A stretch of 21,517 bases of DNA from a virus. Under the pieces are notes generated by a model. The model saw only the letters and a program-made list of their open reading frames with translations, searched no databases and was not told the origin of the DNA. The stretch's first letter is position 1. Every line of letters begins with the position of its first letter. Below, piece by piece: positions 15,129 through 21,517 of this stretch. The stretch spans positions 1-21,517 of IMG/VR virus record IMGVR_UViG_3300030430_002967; one strand, 5' to 3'. A program made the translations under genes and the position numbers.

Positions 15129-16124
15129 CTATTTAGTACCTAGAGTCGCCTCTATGCCTGCTCCCAGCAAAACCTGTAAAACTCCACCAGATTTAGCGTC
15201 TCCTGCTGTTGCTCCATCATTTGGAACTTCATTTTCATCATACACTGCGCTATTAATTATATCGTCACCGACTGACCCACCAATTGCTCCGAGGGCTGCG
15301 CCCAGAGGACCACCGCTCTCTCCTCCCAAGATTCTGCCGATGTCCTCGCCACTGCCCAGTTCTGGGAACAGTTCTGCTAAAAATCCAGTTGAGGCTTTCC
15401 AACCTAAATCGTAATCATGTAGCACATTAAATGATAAAGATATATCAATAGTTTTCGGGTAAATAAAATTGCCATTATTCTTATCTTCATATCCCCCATG
15501 GTCAAACTGCGGGGTTATAGTAGAAGATCCCACATAACCCACTAAGTAGCCTCCATCGACCGCCTCTCCGTAACTTTGGATTAATTGCATATGCTTAATT
15601 GCAATAATTGGGGGGGATGCAATTGTTTTATAGTTACCAACCTCTTTATATGTGGGGTAAAACATATTTGTAAGACTTACTCTTTCTAAGCCTCCTCGAC
15701 CAAGAGTTTTGTTGTAATTGTACTTAGCCTCTTTTAAATCTGCTGCAACTAATTTAAAACCGATTGTCATGCTCCTTCGAGTGTTTGAGTATCCCACAAT
15801 CGGGTCTGGGCGTCCATATACCTGCTCTTCATTCCAATTCATTGTATAGTTGTTAGAAAAACTAGTAAGCATAGCAAAAAGTCCAATATGCTTTTTACTA
15901 GCAACGTGTCTGATATAAAGCAATTGCTCTTTTCGTTGGGCTCCAATATGTGGATCAAAATAGGTTGTGGCATTAGTTTGTCGATCAAAAAGTTCTGGCT
16001 TTCCAATACCAAACCTATCTTTAAGATACTCTTCAGCGTAGTCTCTGCCTAATTCAAATGCATCACCCGCTGGACCTTGTAGAGGCGTTGGAAGTTCTGA
16101 TATAAAGTCTGGCTTGAATCCCAT
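15129..16124 (-). CDS. Baseplate tail-tube cap/initiator protein, gp48/gp54-like
   Basis: This 331-residue protein carries SFSNNYTMNWNEEQ and VYGRPDPIVGYSNTRRSM (about 102-119), a pattern I associate with the tube-like domain of T4-type baseplate proteins gp48 and gp54, which start tube polymerisation on the hub. A later segment, TIDISLSFNVLHDY, fits another strand of that fold. The C-terminal 80 residues are unusual: Gly/Ala-rich and mildly hydrophobic (GGPLGAALGAIGGSVGDD). The ATG at 16124 has AGGAG upstream. Neighbours are the tape measure upstream and a LysM-type wedge protein downstream. I cannot decide between gp48 and gp54 by eye. Confidence 0.6.
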   Translation of the reverse strand: MGFKPDFISELPTPLQGPAGDAFELGRDYAEEYLKDRFGIGKPELFDRQTNATTYFDPHIGAQRKEQLLYIRHVASKKHIGLFAMLTSFSNNYTMNWNEEQVYGRPDPIVGYSNTRRSMTIGFKLVAADLKEAKYNYNKTLGRGGLERVSLTNMFYPTYKEVGNYKTIASPPIIAIKHMQLIQSYGEAVDGGYLVGYVGSSTITPQFDHGGYEDKNNGNFIYPKTIDISLSFNVLHDYDLGWKASTGFLAELFPELGSGEDIGRILGGESGGPLGAALGAIGGSVGDDIINSAVYDENEVPNDGATAGDAKSGGVLQVLLGAGIEATLGTK

Positions 16125-16139
16125 TGTGTTGTTCTCCTG

Positions 16140-18032
16140 TTATCCTATATTTCCACCACGAGCGGCTGATGAAAATGCGTTAACTACAGCCCCTTGAAAT
16201 GATTGCCTACCGATTTTTACAACTATGGTGTCAGGGATGTTTCTTGCCGATGAGCTATCGCCGGGGGCAGAACCCGGAAGCACATCCTTTAATTGTTCTT
16301 GAAGACCATCAAGCGATTCCCCCAATTCTTTTAATCCCTCTTTTAATCCACCAAACGCCTCTGTGGACCCTTTTATGACTGCTGCTTCAATGTTGTCGAA
16401 GAATGCCTCGCCCTCTTTTGGGGTCACAGTTGCTGCGTTGGGGTTCATTACGTTCTGAGTTAATTCTTGGGCGCTCTTTCCTACACCGGGAATTTGCGCT
16501 TGACCCATCTTAATTGCTGCGTCTGTTAATGGACCGGTCGTGAATTTTTCTATGCTTTCCGTCAATCTGTTAAATAGTTTTCCAAAATCTCCCAACATTA
16601 CACCAAGACCTTTTTCCATTGCTACAATCGTCGCTTGCTCAGTCGCTGCTTTTATCACCTCGTCTTGGTTTAGTGCTTCAATTTGTGCTCTATCAAAAGC
16701 CTTTCTTGCTGCCTCTGCCTCGGGTGTTCCGGGCATTACTCCTTGATTTATTTGGTCTAATTCTGCCTGAGTTTGGTCTGTTGTTAGTAGCCTTCTTGCC
16801 GCTTGTGCAGAGCCAAAGCCCAACTGCGACAGCATTTGAAGCCTTGCTGCTCCTGCACCTCCTGCTAATAATTGCTCTAAGTCTAGCCCGGATTCGGCTA
16901 TTTTTGCTTTAACCAATTGAAGTGCACCTGCTGGACCTGCTGTATAAAATGTTCGCACCAGTTCTGCTGGGTCTGTGATAATTGGTGCTCCGAATGTGGC
17001 GTTAATTGTTTGTGCAGTCTGGGCTGCTTGTGAATAGCCCTTGAAGTTGTCGGCAAATCCTGTTATCGCACCAGTATCAACCTTAGCCTTTTCTGCCATG
17101 AATGACACTTTCGCTATGTTTAGCGCTGCCTGATTTCCGAACATTCCAAACGTACCAATCAACTTATCATAATCTTCTTTTAATTTAATAGGAGTCAAAC
17201 CTAATTGCATCATTTGACCTGTCAAGCCTTTAAACATATCAATCGCTTTTTCTGCGTCTTCGAAGCCGCCCTCAGATATTAAAGACTCAATTATCGCACT
17301 ACCACCTTCAACTCCCATTGCTTTCATTTGCGCTTGAAAGCCTACAATTGCCGCTTGAGCCTCTAGGCTTTGGACCGAGAAAAGACCAAAGTCACTACTA
17401 ACTTGAGATACTGAATTTCCCAGATCAGATAATGGTATTTTTGTTTCGCTTGCTACAGAAGCCAATTGATTCTGTAATTCGTTTGCCCTCTCAACAGAAG
17501 TTGCGAATGGGATAATACTTCTTCTAGCATCATCTAAACCAACAGCATAGTCTCTAAACATCTCTTTTACTTTTGGAATGCCTATTCCAAACATGCCCAC
17601 GAGAGCAGCAGTTTCTCCAAACTGCTTTGCCGCTTCTGTATCAAAGTCAGAGAACATGTCTGATACTTTATCTTTGATCTGTGTCAGGACATTTTTTAAG
17701 TCTCCTAACACACTCGTTCTCTCTCTTATGTCTTCTATGAACTCTTCTTGTGTCTCACCCTCAAGATCTCTTAAAGTTTCAAGCAACTCTATTCTAGTCT
17801 CAAGAAGTTCTGCCTGCTCTCCCTCTGCTCTTTTTAAAGTACTGTAAAGACTATCTATTCGTTTTTGCAATTCAGTCGTTGACATCTCAAAGTAATCTTC
17901 CATTGCAGTATACAAGTCTTTCTGGATTTCTTTTTGAGCTTGTGTGTTGCCTTCACGAAGTTCTTTAGTCCTCTTTTCAAATTCGTCAAGAAGTTTAATA
18001 GATTCTTTTAATTGTTCTGGATCTAATGCCAC
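16140..18032 (-). CDS. Tail tape measure protein
   Basis: The 630-residue product is almost entirely helical. The first 110 residues are heptad-like and rich in Glu, Lys and Leu, as expected of a coiled coil. A more hydrophobic part follows (for example AALVGMFGIGIPKV), then long Ala/Gly/Gln-rich stretches and another helical region near LKEGLKELGESLDGLQEQL. Size is close to T4 gp29 (590). Position downstream of the tube and chaperone locus and upstream of baseplate genes is the normal place for a tape measure, which sets tail length inside the tube. The start is a GTG, with GAGG 9 nt upstream inside the previous gene's last codons. I see no lysin or peptidase motif. A generic helical virion protein is the alternative. 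Confidence 0.75.
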   Translation of the reverse strand: MALDPEQLKESIKLLDEFEKRTKELREGNTQAQKEIQKDLYTAMEDYFEMSTTELQKRIDSLYSTLKRAEGEQAELLETRIELLETLRDLEGETQEEFIEDIRERTSVLGDLKNVLTQIKDKVSDMFSDFDTEAAKQFGETAALVGMFGIGIPKVKEMFRDYAVGLDDARRSIIPFATSVERANELQNQLASVASETKIPLSDLGNSVSQVSSDFGLFSVQSLEAQAAIVGFQAQMKAMGVEGGSAIIESLISEGGFEDAEKAIDMFKGLTGQMMQLGLTPIKLKEDYDKLIGTFGMFGNQAALNIAKVSFMAEKAKVDTGAITGFADNFKGYSQAAQTAQTINATFGAPIITDPAELVRTFYTAGPAGALQLVKAKIAESGLDLEQLLAGGAGAARLQMLSQLGFGSAQAARRLLTTDQTQAELDQINQGVMPGTPEAEAARKAFDRAQIEALNQDEVIKAATEQATIVAMEKGLGVMLGDFGKLFNRLTESIEKFTTGPLTDAAIKMGQAQIPGVGKSAQELTQNVMNPNAATVTPKEGEAFFDNIEAAVIKGSTEAFGGLKEGLKELGESLDGLQEQLKDVLPGSAPGDSSSARNIPDTIVVKIGRQSFQGAVVNAFSSAARGGNIG

Positions 18033-18038
18033 TGATTA

Positions 18039-18365
18039 TTACCTCACTGGCCATTTAATGCCAGTTGATTTTTCGAAGTCTGCGATTGCTGACTCTAATT
18101 GATGTCTCAATTCCATTATTTGAGGGTCGCCTGCGCTTGACTCTACGAGTGCTCTGATATACTTCTCTTCATATCCCAAAGCCTTTGCAAATGCTTTTAC
18201 CTTTGCTGCGTCACCCTTAACTGACACTGGGGAATGCCTTCCAGTCGTCATCGATTTTAAAATTTCCGACACCTTGTGTGCAAACGACTTAACATACTCT
18301 TCTGATAGGTTATTGGAAAAATTAATTGTGTGTTGTTTTAGTTTATCTTCTTTGATTGAATTCAT
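18039..18365 (-). CDS. Small helical protein upstream of the tape measure, function unknown
   Basis: I do not recognise a family for this 108-residue protein. It is mostly helical and charged, has no Cys, membrane segment or signal peptide, and ends with ADFEKSTGIKWPVR. The ATG at 18365 is preceded by AAAGGAG. It is the first gene after a terminator and a candidate late promoter, and the tape measure start follows 6 bases after its stop, so the two are probably translated together. That position suggests a tail assembly factor or tape-measure chaperone, but nothing in the sequence itself proves it. Confidence 0.6.
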   Translation of the reverse strand: MNSIKEDKLKQHTINFSNNLSEEYVKSFAHKVSEILKSMTTGRHSPVSVKGDAAKVKAFAKALGYEEKYIRALVESSAGDPQIMELRHQLESAIADFEKSTGIKWPVR

Positions 18366-18385
18366 ATTGCAAACACTCCTTTATT

Positions 18386-18393
18386 TAAATAGT
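18386..18393 (-). promoter_or_regulatory. Candidate late-promoter motif ACTATTTA before the tape-measure operon
   Basis: ACTATTTA sits between an intrinsic terminator (18404-18437) and the ribosome-binding site of the gene starting at 18365, with 20 nt between motif and ATG. A promoter is expected here because the terminator blocks read-through into the tape-measure genes. The leader would be very short, beginning close to the AGGAG. Function is inferred. Confidence 0.5.
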
Positions 18394-18403
18394 TGTTTAT
18401 TAC

Positions 18404-18437
18404 AAAAAATAAGACCAAAAACTAGTGCCTTTGGTCT
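18404..18437 (-). terminator. Rho-independent terminator after the tail-chaperone locus
   Basis: On the minus strand AGACCAAA pairs perfectly with TTTGGTCT (8 bp, 10-nt loop) and is followed by TATTTTTTG. It lies just after the small overlapping ORF and just before the ACTATTTA motif and ribosome-binding site of the next gene, so it cleanly separates two transcription units. Confidence 0.8.
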
Positions 18438-18450
18438 CTATAAACTTCTG

Positions 18451-18651
18451 TTATGTGTTTTTTATTGCTCTACGTTGACGCTCTGTTTTGTCTTCATAAT
18501 ACTTTGCGATTCTTCTTAAAAACCACCTTCGTATCTGCACTGGGAGATTGTACGCTTCCATGAAAGACCAATTTCCATGCATTTTTAAATTAAAGATTTC
18601 TTCGTATACGCTTTCAATGTAATCATTTGTTAGGCCAAAAAAAGTCCGCAT
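18451..18651 (-). CDS. Small overlapping tail-assembly protein (chaperone partner or frameshift extension)
   Basis: This ORF of about 66 residues begins inside the end of the gp26-like gene, in the +1 frame. The ATG at 18651 is chosen because GGAGG lies 9 nt upstream; a longer in-frame TTG start at 18711 has no ribosome-binding site. The product is basic and helical, with NWSFMEAYNLPVQIRRWFLRR near the middle, split here as NWSFMEAYNLPV and QIRRWFLRR. That kind of short Leu-Pro-x-x-x-Arg-Trp segment is reminiscent of the second ORFs of tail-chaperone pairs. A run of seven T at 18637-18643 would allow +1 slippage from the gp26-like frame into this one, giving a fused product. Independent initiation and frameshifting are both possible. 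A terminator follows directly. Confidence 0.6.
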   Translation of the reverse strand: MRTFFGLTNDYIESVYEEIFNLKMHGNWSFMEAYNLPVQIRRWFLRRIAKYYEDKTERQRRAIKNT

Positions 18652-19510
18652 TGAGCGGAACCTCCAGATCTTGAGTGTGTCCACAATTTGAGCAGGAAAA
18701 TTCACTTTCAATAGACACTGTAGGCACTATGCGTCGGTACGCTGTTCTGATATATCTTGACTGCCTAGCAGGTAAAGTATCAACAAATTGATTGACAGTT
18801 GCTCTGCTTGAGTCTCCGTTAACTGAAACTATGTAAGACTTCAGCGTGTCTGTGACAAACGACTCTACTAATTTGTTTTTGTTCTTAGCCTTTGTAATTT
18901 GAGACAATCTTTTTTCGTCATGACCGTTCAACAATTTTACTTCGACTGTGCAATTTAATGCAGGGACTTCAAAAACAAAAGTACCGTTTTGAGTCTCTGC
19001 GGCTTCCTCCTCAAGCAAGCCATATTTTATCGGCTGGGCTTCTGACTTTACTTGTGCCTCGGACAAATCAAATGTGAACTCAGATTTGTTTGAACATGAT
19101 GGACACTGGACTTCTGTTTCATATTCTGGTCCATATCCAGAAATTCTAGTAGCGATTAAAAGAGCGTTCTTGTCTCCAATTAAAAGATCATTGGGGTCAA
19201 TCCTGTCAAGCATGACAGACTGTAAAAGCCTTTCAAATACAACTCCTCGACGAATCAAAGCAGTGGATGCTAGAATGTCTTCCTCTTTGGCTGTCATAAA
19301 TTTAACTTCGACAGACTCTCTTCCACGGAGAGGGTGACCTTGTGGATAGTATTTGCCCTTCGAAGGTAGATCAACGAACTCTGTTGGAACGGAGAACTGC
19401 ATTGGTTGAGGCTTCTCAACGTTGGGTATTTGAATTTGATTTGTTTGAGTCGATTCAGGTGGGACTTGCTGTGGTACAGCAACTCTGTCTTGGTTGTTTC
19501 TTTCAGTCAT
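18623..19510 (-). CDS. T4 gp26-family baseplate/tail assembly protein with a split zinc ribbon
   Basis: This 295-residue protein resembles the T4 baseplate (gp26, Pfam T4_baseplate) family. After a Gln/Pro-rich N terminus comes the family segment EFVDLPSKGKYYPQGHPL (about 44-61), then KFMTAKEEDIL and NALLIATRISGYGPEYE. Two CxxC pairs, C136/C139 and C273/C276, lie far apart and probably form one zinc site. The ATG at 19510 is preceded by GAGG. The gene sits between tail tube and tape measure, where long-tailed phages keep tail assembly chaperones, and its 3' end overlaps a second ORF in the +1 frame with a run of seven T in the overlap. It may therefore act as a chaperone for the tape measure rather than only as a hub subunit; that role is inference. 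T4 gp26 is shorter, about 208 residues. Confidence 0.7.
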   Translation of the reverse strand: MTERNNQDRVAVPQQVPPESTQTNQIQIPNVEKPQPMQFSVPTEFVDLPSKGKYYPQGHPLRGRESVEVKFMTAKEEDILASTALIRRGVVFERLLQSVMLDRIDPNDLLIGDKNALLIATRISGYGPEYETEVQCPSCSNKSEFTFDLSEAQVKSEAQPIKYGLLEEEAAETQNGTFVFEVPALNCTVEVKLLNGHDEKRLSQITKAKNKNKLVESFVTDTLKSYIVSVNGDSSRATVNQFVDTLPARQSRYIRTAYRRIVPTVSIESEFSCSNCGHTQDLEVPLNADFFWPNK

Positions 19511-19542
19511 TTTTTCCTCATGAAATAATTAAAGCACTAATA

Positions 19543-19570
19543 ACTATATCATAATTTTAAAAAATGTAAA
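19543..19570 (-). promoter_or_regulatory. Sigma70-like promoter upstream of the gp26-like gene
   Basis: On the minus strand a -35 TTTACA (19565-19570) and a -10 TATAGT (19543-19548) are separated by 16 bases. The -10 is preceded by TGA, an extended -10 feature. Each hexamer differs from consensus at one position. It sits in the gap between the tail tube stop and the next ATG at 19510. Activity is inferred from sequence only. Confidence 0.5.
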
Positions 19571-19576
19571 GTTTTA

Positions 19577-20194
19577 TTATGGTCCGATCTCGGCATCACC
19601 AATTGGAGGTAGGTCTGCACTAATTGAAAAGTCTGCTCTTCCGTCAATTCTTTCCAATGTCGCCCAATCATACCTAAGAGTTATTGCGGCATTAACCATA
19701 TCTTGCGAAGCATATTCATATTCGCCCATATCTACTTTTGTAATAAAAGCATTCTTCAAAGTCCACTTTTCAATAGAAACACCCTCGCCATCAAAAGCAG
19801 TAATGGTAACAGGATTTAACGCATCAACAGAGTCAACCTTATTAATCGAACTAAAGTTGTATCCGTTTCCTCCAAATTGCTTATCGGGAAATTCATATCC
19901 TGATGCATAAAGCAACTTCATTAAGATACCAGCAGCGTCAGGATTTATTGGGTCTACAGTTGTGAAACTGACTGGATCCCACTCTACTCTGCCCGGATAA
20001 GCAAATCTGTGGTTGTAGAAAAAATGATTAGTTTCCGTAATAGTAAAACTTGGTCGGGTTACTTTAGTGATTGTCCAAACAGGCAAGCCAGCAATATCGA
20101 AGGTAAATCTATATTTTCTTTTTGGCTCAGTCGTTGGGGAGGACCAAAATCCTGCATTTCCCGGCAAACTATCTTTGATTCCTTTGAGTGACAT
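19577..20194 (-). CDS. Tail tube protein, gp19-like
   Basis: At 205 residues this is the size of the T4 gp19 family of tail tube subunits, which stack as rings around the tape measure and form the DNA channel. The sequence is beta-rich, with KRKYRFTFDIAGLPVW near the N terminus and the late segment AFITKVDMGEYEYASQDM followed by ITLRYDWATLE, which resembles the strands typical of tube proteins. Its place directly downstream of the sheath supports the call. The ATG at 20194 is preceded by AAGGGG, a usable ribosome-binding site, and an ACTATTTA motif 38 nt upstream may drive it. The product probably assembles onto the baseplate cap protein encoded at 15129-16124. Confidence 0.85.
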   Translation of the reverse strand: MSLKGIKDSLPGNAGFWSSPTTEPKRKYRFTFDIAGLPVWTITKVTRPSFTITETNHFFYNHRFAYPGRVEWDPVSFTTVDPINPDAAGILMKLLYASGYEFPDKQFGGNGYNFSSINKVDSVDALNPVTITAFDGEGVSIEKWTLKNAFITKVDMGEYEYASQDMVNAAITLRYDWATLERIDGRADFSISADLPPIGDAEIGP

Positions 20195-20232
20195 GTTATT
20201 AATTCCCCTTAAATGGTTTTGTGTCTATAATA

Positions 20233-20240
20233 TAAATAGT
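20233..20240 (-). promoter_or_regulatory. Candidate late-promoter motif ACTATTTA upstream of the tail tube gene
   Basis: On the minus strand ACTATTTA is followed by TATTATAGACAC and lies 38 nt before the tail tube start. No TTGACA-like -35 box sits at the right distance. The same octamer occurs upstream of other starts in this window. A T4-like late promoter has only a -10 element, which fits, but the role is inferred from recurrence and position. Confidence 0.45.
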
Positions 20241-20254
20241 GTGAATTTACTTTT

Positions 20255-21517
20255 TTAGTCGTCGAAACTCGCACCAGTATTGGTGATGTTAAAGTCAATC
20301 GCAATATATTCAATCGCTCTTGCTGGCTTTAAGAAAATCTTTGCATACATGATGTTTCTATCAACCAACTCAGGAGTTGTTGTTGTTTCATCAAGCACAA
20401 CCTTAAAATCTGTCAAGCCGAAAGCAGTTCTAATATTACTTAAGAAAGGATCAACCTGTGACTTAAATCTATCCCAAGTTGCATTTACATTTTGCTCGAA
20501 CAATAGATTTGCTGCGATTCTAGATACTTGCTTCTTAACAAAGATCATCAGTCTTCTCACATTGATTCTATCAAGTGCCGATGGAGTAACTTGTAGTGTC
20601 TTCTGACCAAAAACTACGATACCTTCATTCGGGAAAGAAGCGATTGGATTAATGTTTGCTTCATATAAGTCATCTCTTTCTTTAGAAGTTAACTTTGAGC
20701 GAACATTTACTACTGGGAAGCCTGCGGCTCCTCGGCTAATTCCACCCCTATTGAATCCTGCTGGTGCAAACCAAACTGCTTTTTGTCTATCAGAATAAGC
20801 CATGGTCCCAATTGCGGCGATTGATGGTGGAACATAAAGTGATCCGCCAGAAATATCATCGTTGATCCTAACCCATGGGTAGTATGCACACCCGTAACTA
20901 GAATTCATTGCTCTTCGCTGCATGTTTGTTACAACATCTTTCACATGGGTTGCAGAAATCCTTTCTTGCTCGGTTTTTTTACCGTCCTCTGACGCTGGTT
21001 CATATCCTCCAAGTGGATCAATAATTGCCAAAGCGTCCCCTCGGTCTTCGCAAACATTTACAAGATGTTGCGTTAGAGATTCATTAACAATACCCGGAGC
21101 AGTTACCAAATTCATTTCAACAAACTCAGGGTCTGCCAGAATGTCAATTGCTTTTTTTACAGAGTAATACATGGCGTATGTTGTTTCTGTTGCATCAGCT
21201 TTAAGTGCTCTCGTATTATTAAATGGTTCTGCTTCTGTAACATCAAGCCCATCAAATCCTCCGAAGAGAGGAACTGTAAACCTGTCATATCCAGCATCAA
21301 GAATGTCTTTGTAAGAACCAGATGCAGCCGTTACAGACTTTCCAGTTGCTCTAGAGCCAGAAACATAGGAATAGTTTCCAAGGTCTGCACTAGCACTAAT
21401 ATCATCTAAAGAAAATACAAACATTCTAGTTGTGTAATCACCTGTATCAAATTGTGTGTAATCGCTTGGCAATGCACGAAGCAGATCTAAATTACTTGCT
21501 TGGAAAGTAGTGTCAGT
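20255..21517 (-). CDS. Contractile tail sheath protein, gp18-like (5' end beyond window)
   Basis: This is the subunit of the contractile sheath around the tail tube. The C-terminal part fits the phage sheath family: a region around VPPSIAAIGTMAYSDRQKAVWFAPAG is split here into the recognisable pieces VPPSIAAIG and KAVWFAPAG, followed by NPIASFPNEGIVVFGQKTL and a C-terminal domain with RRLMIFVKKQVSRIA and FNITNTGA. A TTG at 21472 could be mistaken for a start, but the frame stays open for 15 more codons to the right edge (21517), so the gene is truncated by the window rather than starting there. The tail tube gene follows 60 bases downstream, the usual sheath-tube order of myoviruses. Family assignment is from recognised motifs and context; no search was run. 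Confidence 0.9.
   Translation of the reverse strand, partial: TDTTFQASNLDLLRALPSDYTQFDTGDYTTRMFVFSLDDISASADLGNYSYVSGSRATGKSVTAASGSYKDILDAGYDRFTVPLFGGFDGLDVTEAEPFNNTRALKADATETTYAMYYSVKKAIDILADPEFVEMNLVTAPGIVNESLTQHLVNVCEDRGDALAIIDPLGGYEPASEDGKKTEQERISATHVKDVVTNMQRRAMNSSYGCAYYPWVRINDDISGGSLYVPPSIAAIGTMAYSDRQKAVWFAPAGFNRGGISRGAAGFPVVNVRSKLTSKERDDLYEANINPIASFPNEGIVVFGQKTLQVTPSALDRINVRRLMIFVKKQVSRIAANLLFEQNVNATWDRFKSQVDPFLSNIRTAFGLTDFKVVLDETTTTPELVDRNIMYAKIFLKPARAIEYIAIDFNITNTGASFDD

Noticed and set aside
16261-16277. CCGGG/CCCGG inverted repeat in the tape measure gene
   Set aside because: Short 5-bp stem inside coding sequence without a T tract; no function suggested.
16572-16579. ACTATTTA copy within the tape measure gene
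   Set aside because: It is in the middle of a coding region and encodes Lys-Leu-Phe codons; no start follows within 60 bases. Treated as a chance copy.
21427-21472. Start of the sheath gene at the TTG at 21472
   Set aside because: The frame is open upstream to the window edge and sheath proteins are longer, so the gene is cut by the window.

Overview
This window looks like part of the genome of a contractile-tailed, T4-like dsDNA phage (myovirus). Every supported gene lies on the minus strand, so transcription runs from high to low coordinates. Genes are packed with short gaps or small overlaps. Proteins with signal peptides and a lipobox suggest a Gram-negative host. A weak GapR-like match hints at an alphaproteobacterium, but the host is not established. 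No tRNA, CRISPR array, insertion sequence or plus-strand gene was found, and no stretch longer than 300 bases lacks a gene.

Tail block (21517 to about 11505): tail sheath (cut by the window edge), tail tube, a gp26-family protein with a zinc ribbon, a small ORF overlapping it, a small helical protein, the tape measure, a gp48/gp54-like tube-cap protein, a LysM/gp53-like wedge protein, a 693-residue hub-like protein and a 392-residue unknown. The tube / gp26-like / overlapping ORF / tape measure order resembles a tail-assembly-chaperone locus.

Replication and recombination block (11497 to 4144): a short family A DNA polymerase without an exonuclease domain, a divergent tubulin/FtsZ-like protein, a gp32-type ssDNA-binding protein, a UvsX/RecA recombinase, a His/Tyr/Lys-rich lipoprotein, two small proteins of 59 and 57 residues, a FEN/RNase H-type 5'-3' exonuclease, a two-helix membrane protein and a DnaB/gp41-like helicase. 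A B12-dependent class II ribonucleotide reductase (4131 to 2263) follows and would supply dNTPs.

Left end (2196 to 13): a GapR-like small helical protein, a GroES-like co-chaperonin, then a cassette of a secreted small protein, a 306-residue unknown and a Gly/Met-rich protein.

Regulation visible in the DNA: four sigma70-like promoters (before the ssDNA-binding protein, the 59-residue gene, the GapR-like gene and the gp26-like gene), two intergenic terminators, one terminator-like hairpin inside a coding region, and a recurring ACTATTTA motif 20-38 nt upstream of several starts that may be a phage late-promoter element. At 1614-1659 this motif lies inside a hairpin that would hide a ribosome-binding site, the same logic as T4 late genes whose early read-through transcripts are not translated. 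The best leads are the tubulin-like protein beside the polymerase, the hairpin with embedded promoter, the overlapping tail-chaperone ORFs and the terminator-like hairpin inside the membrane-protein gene.
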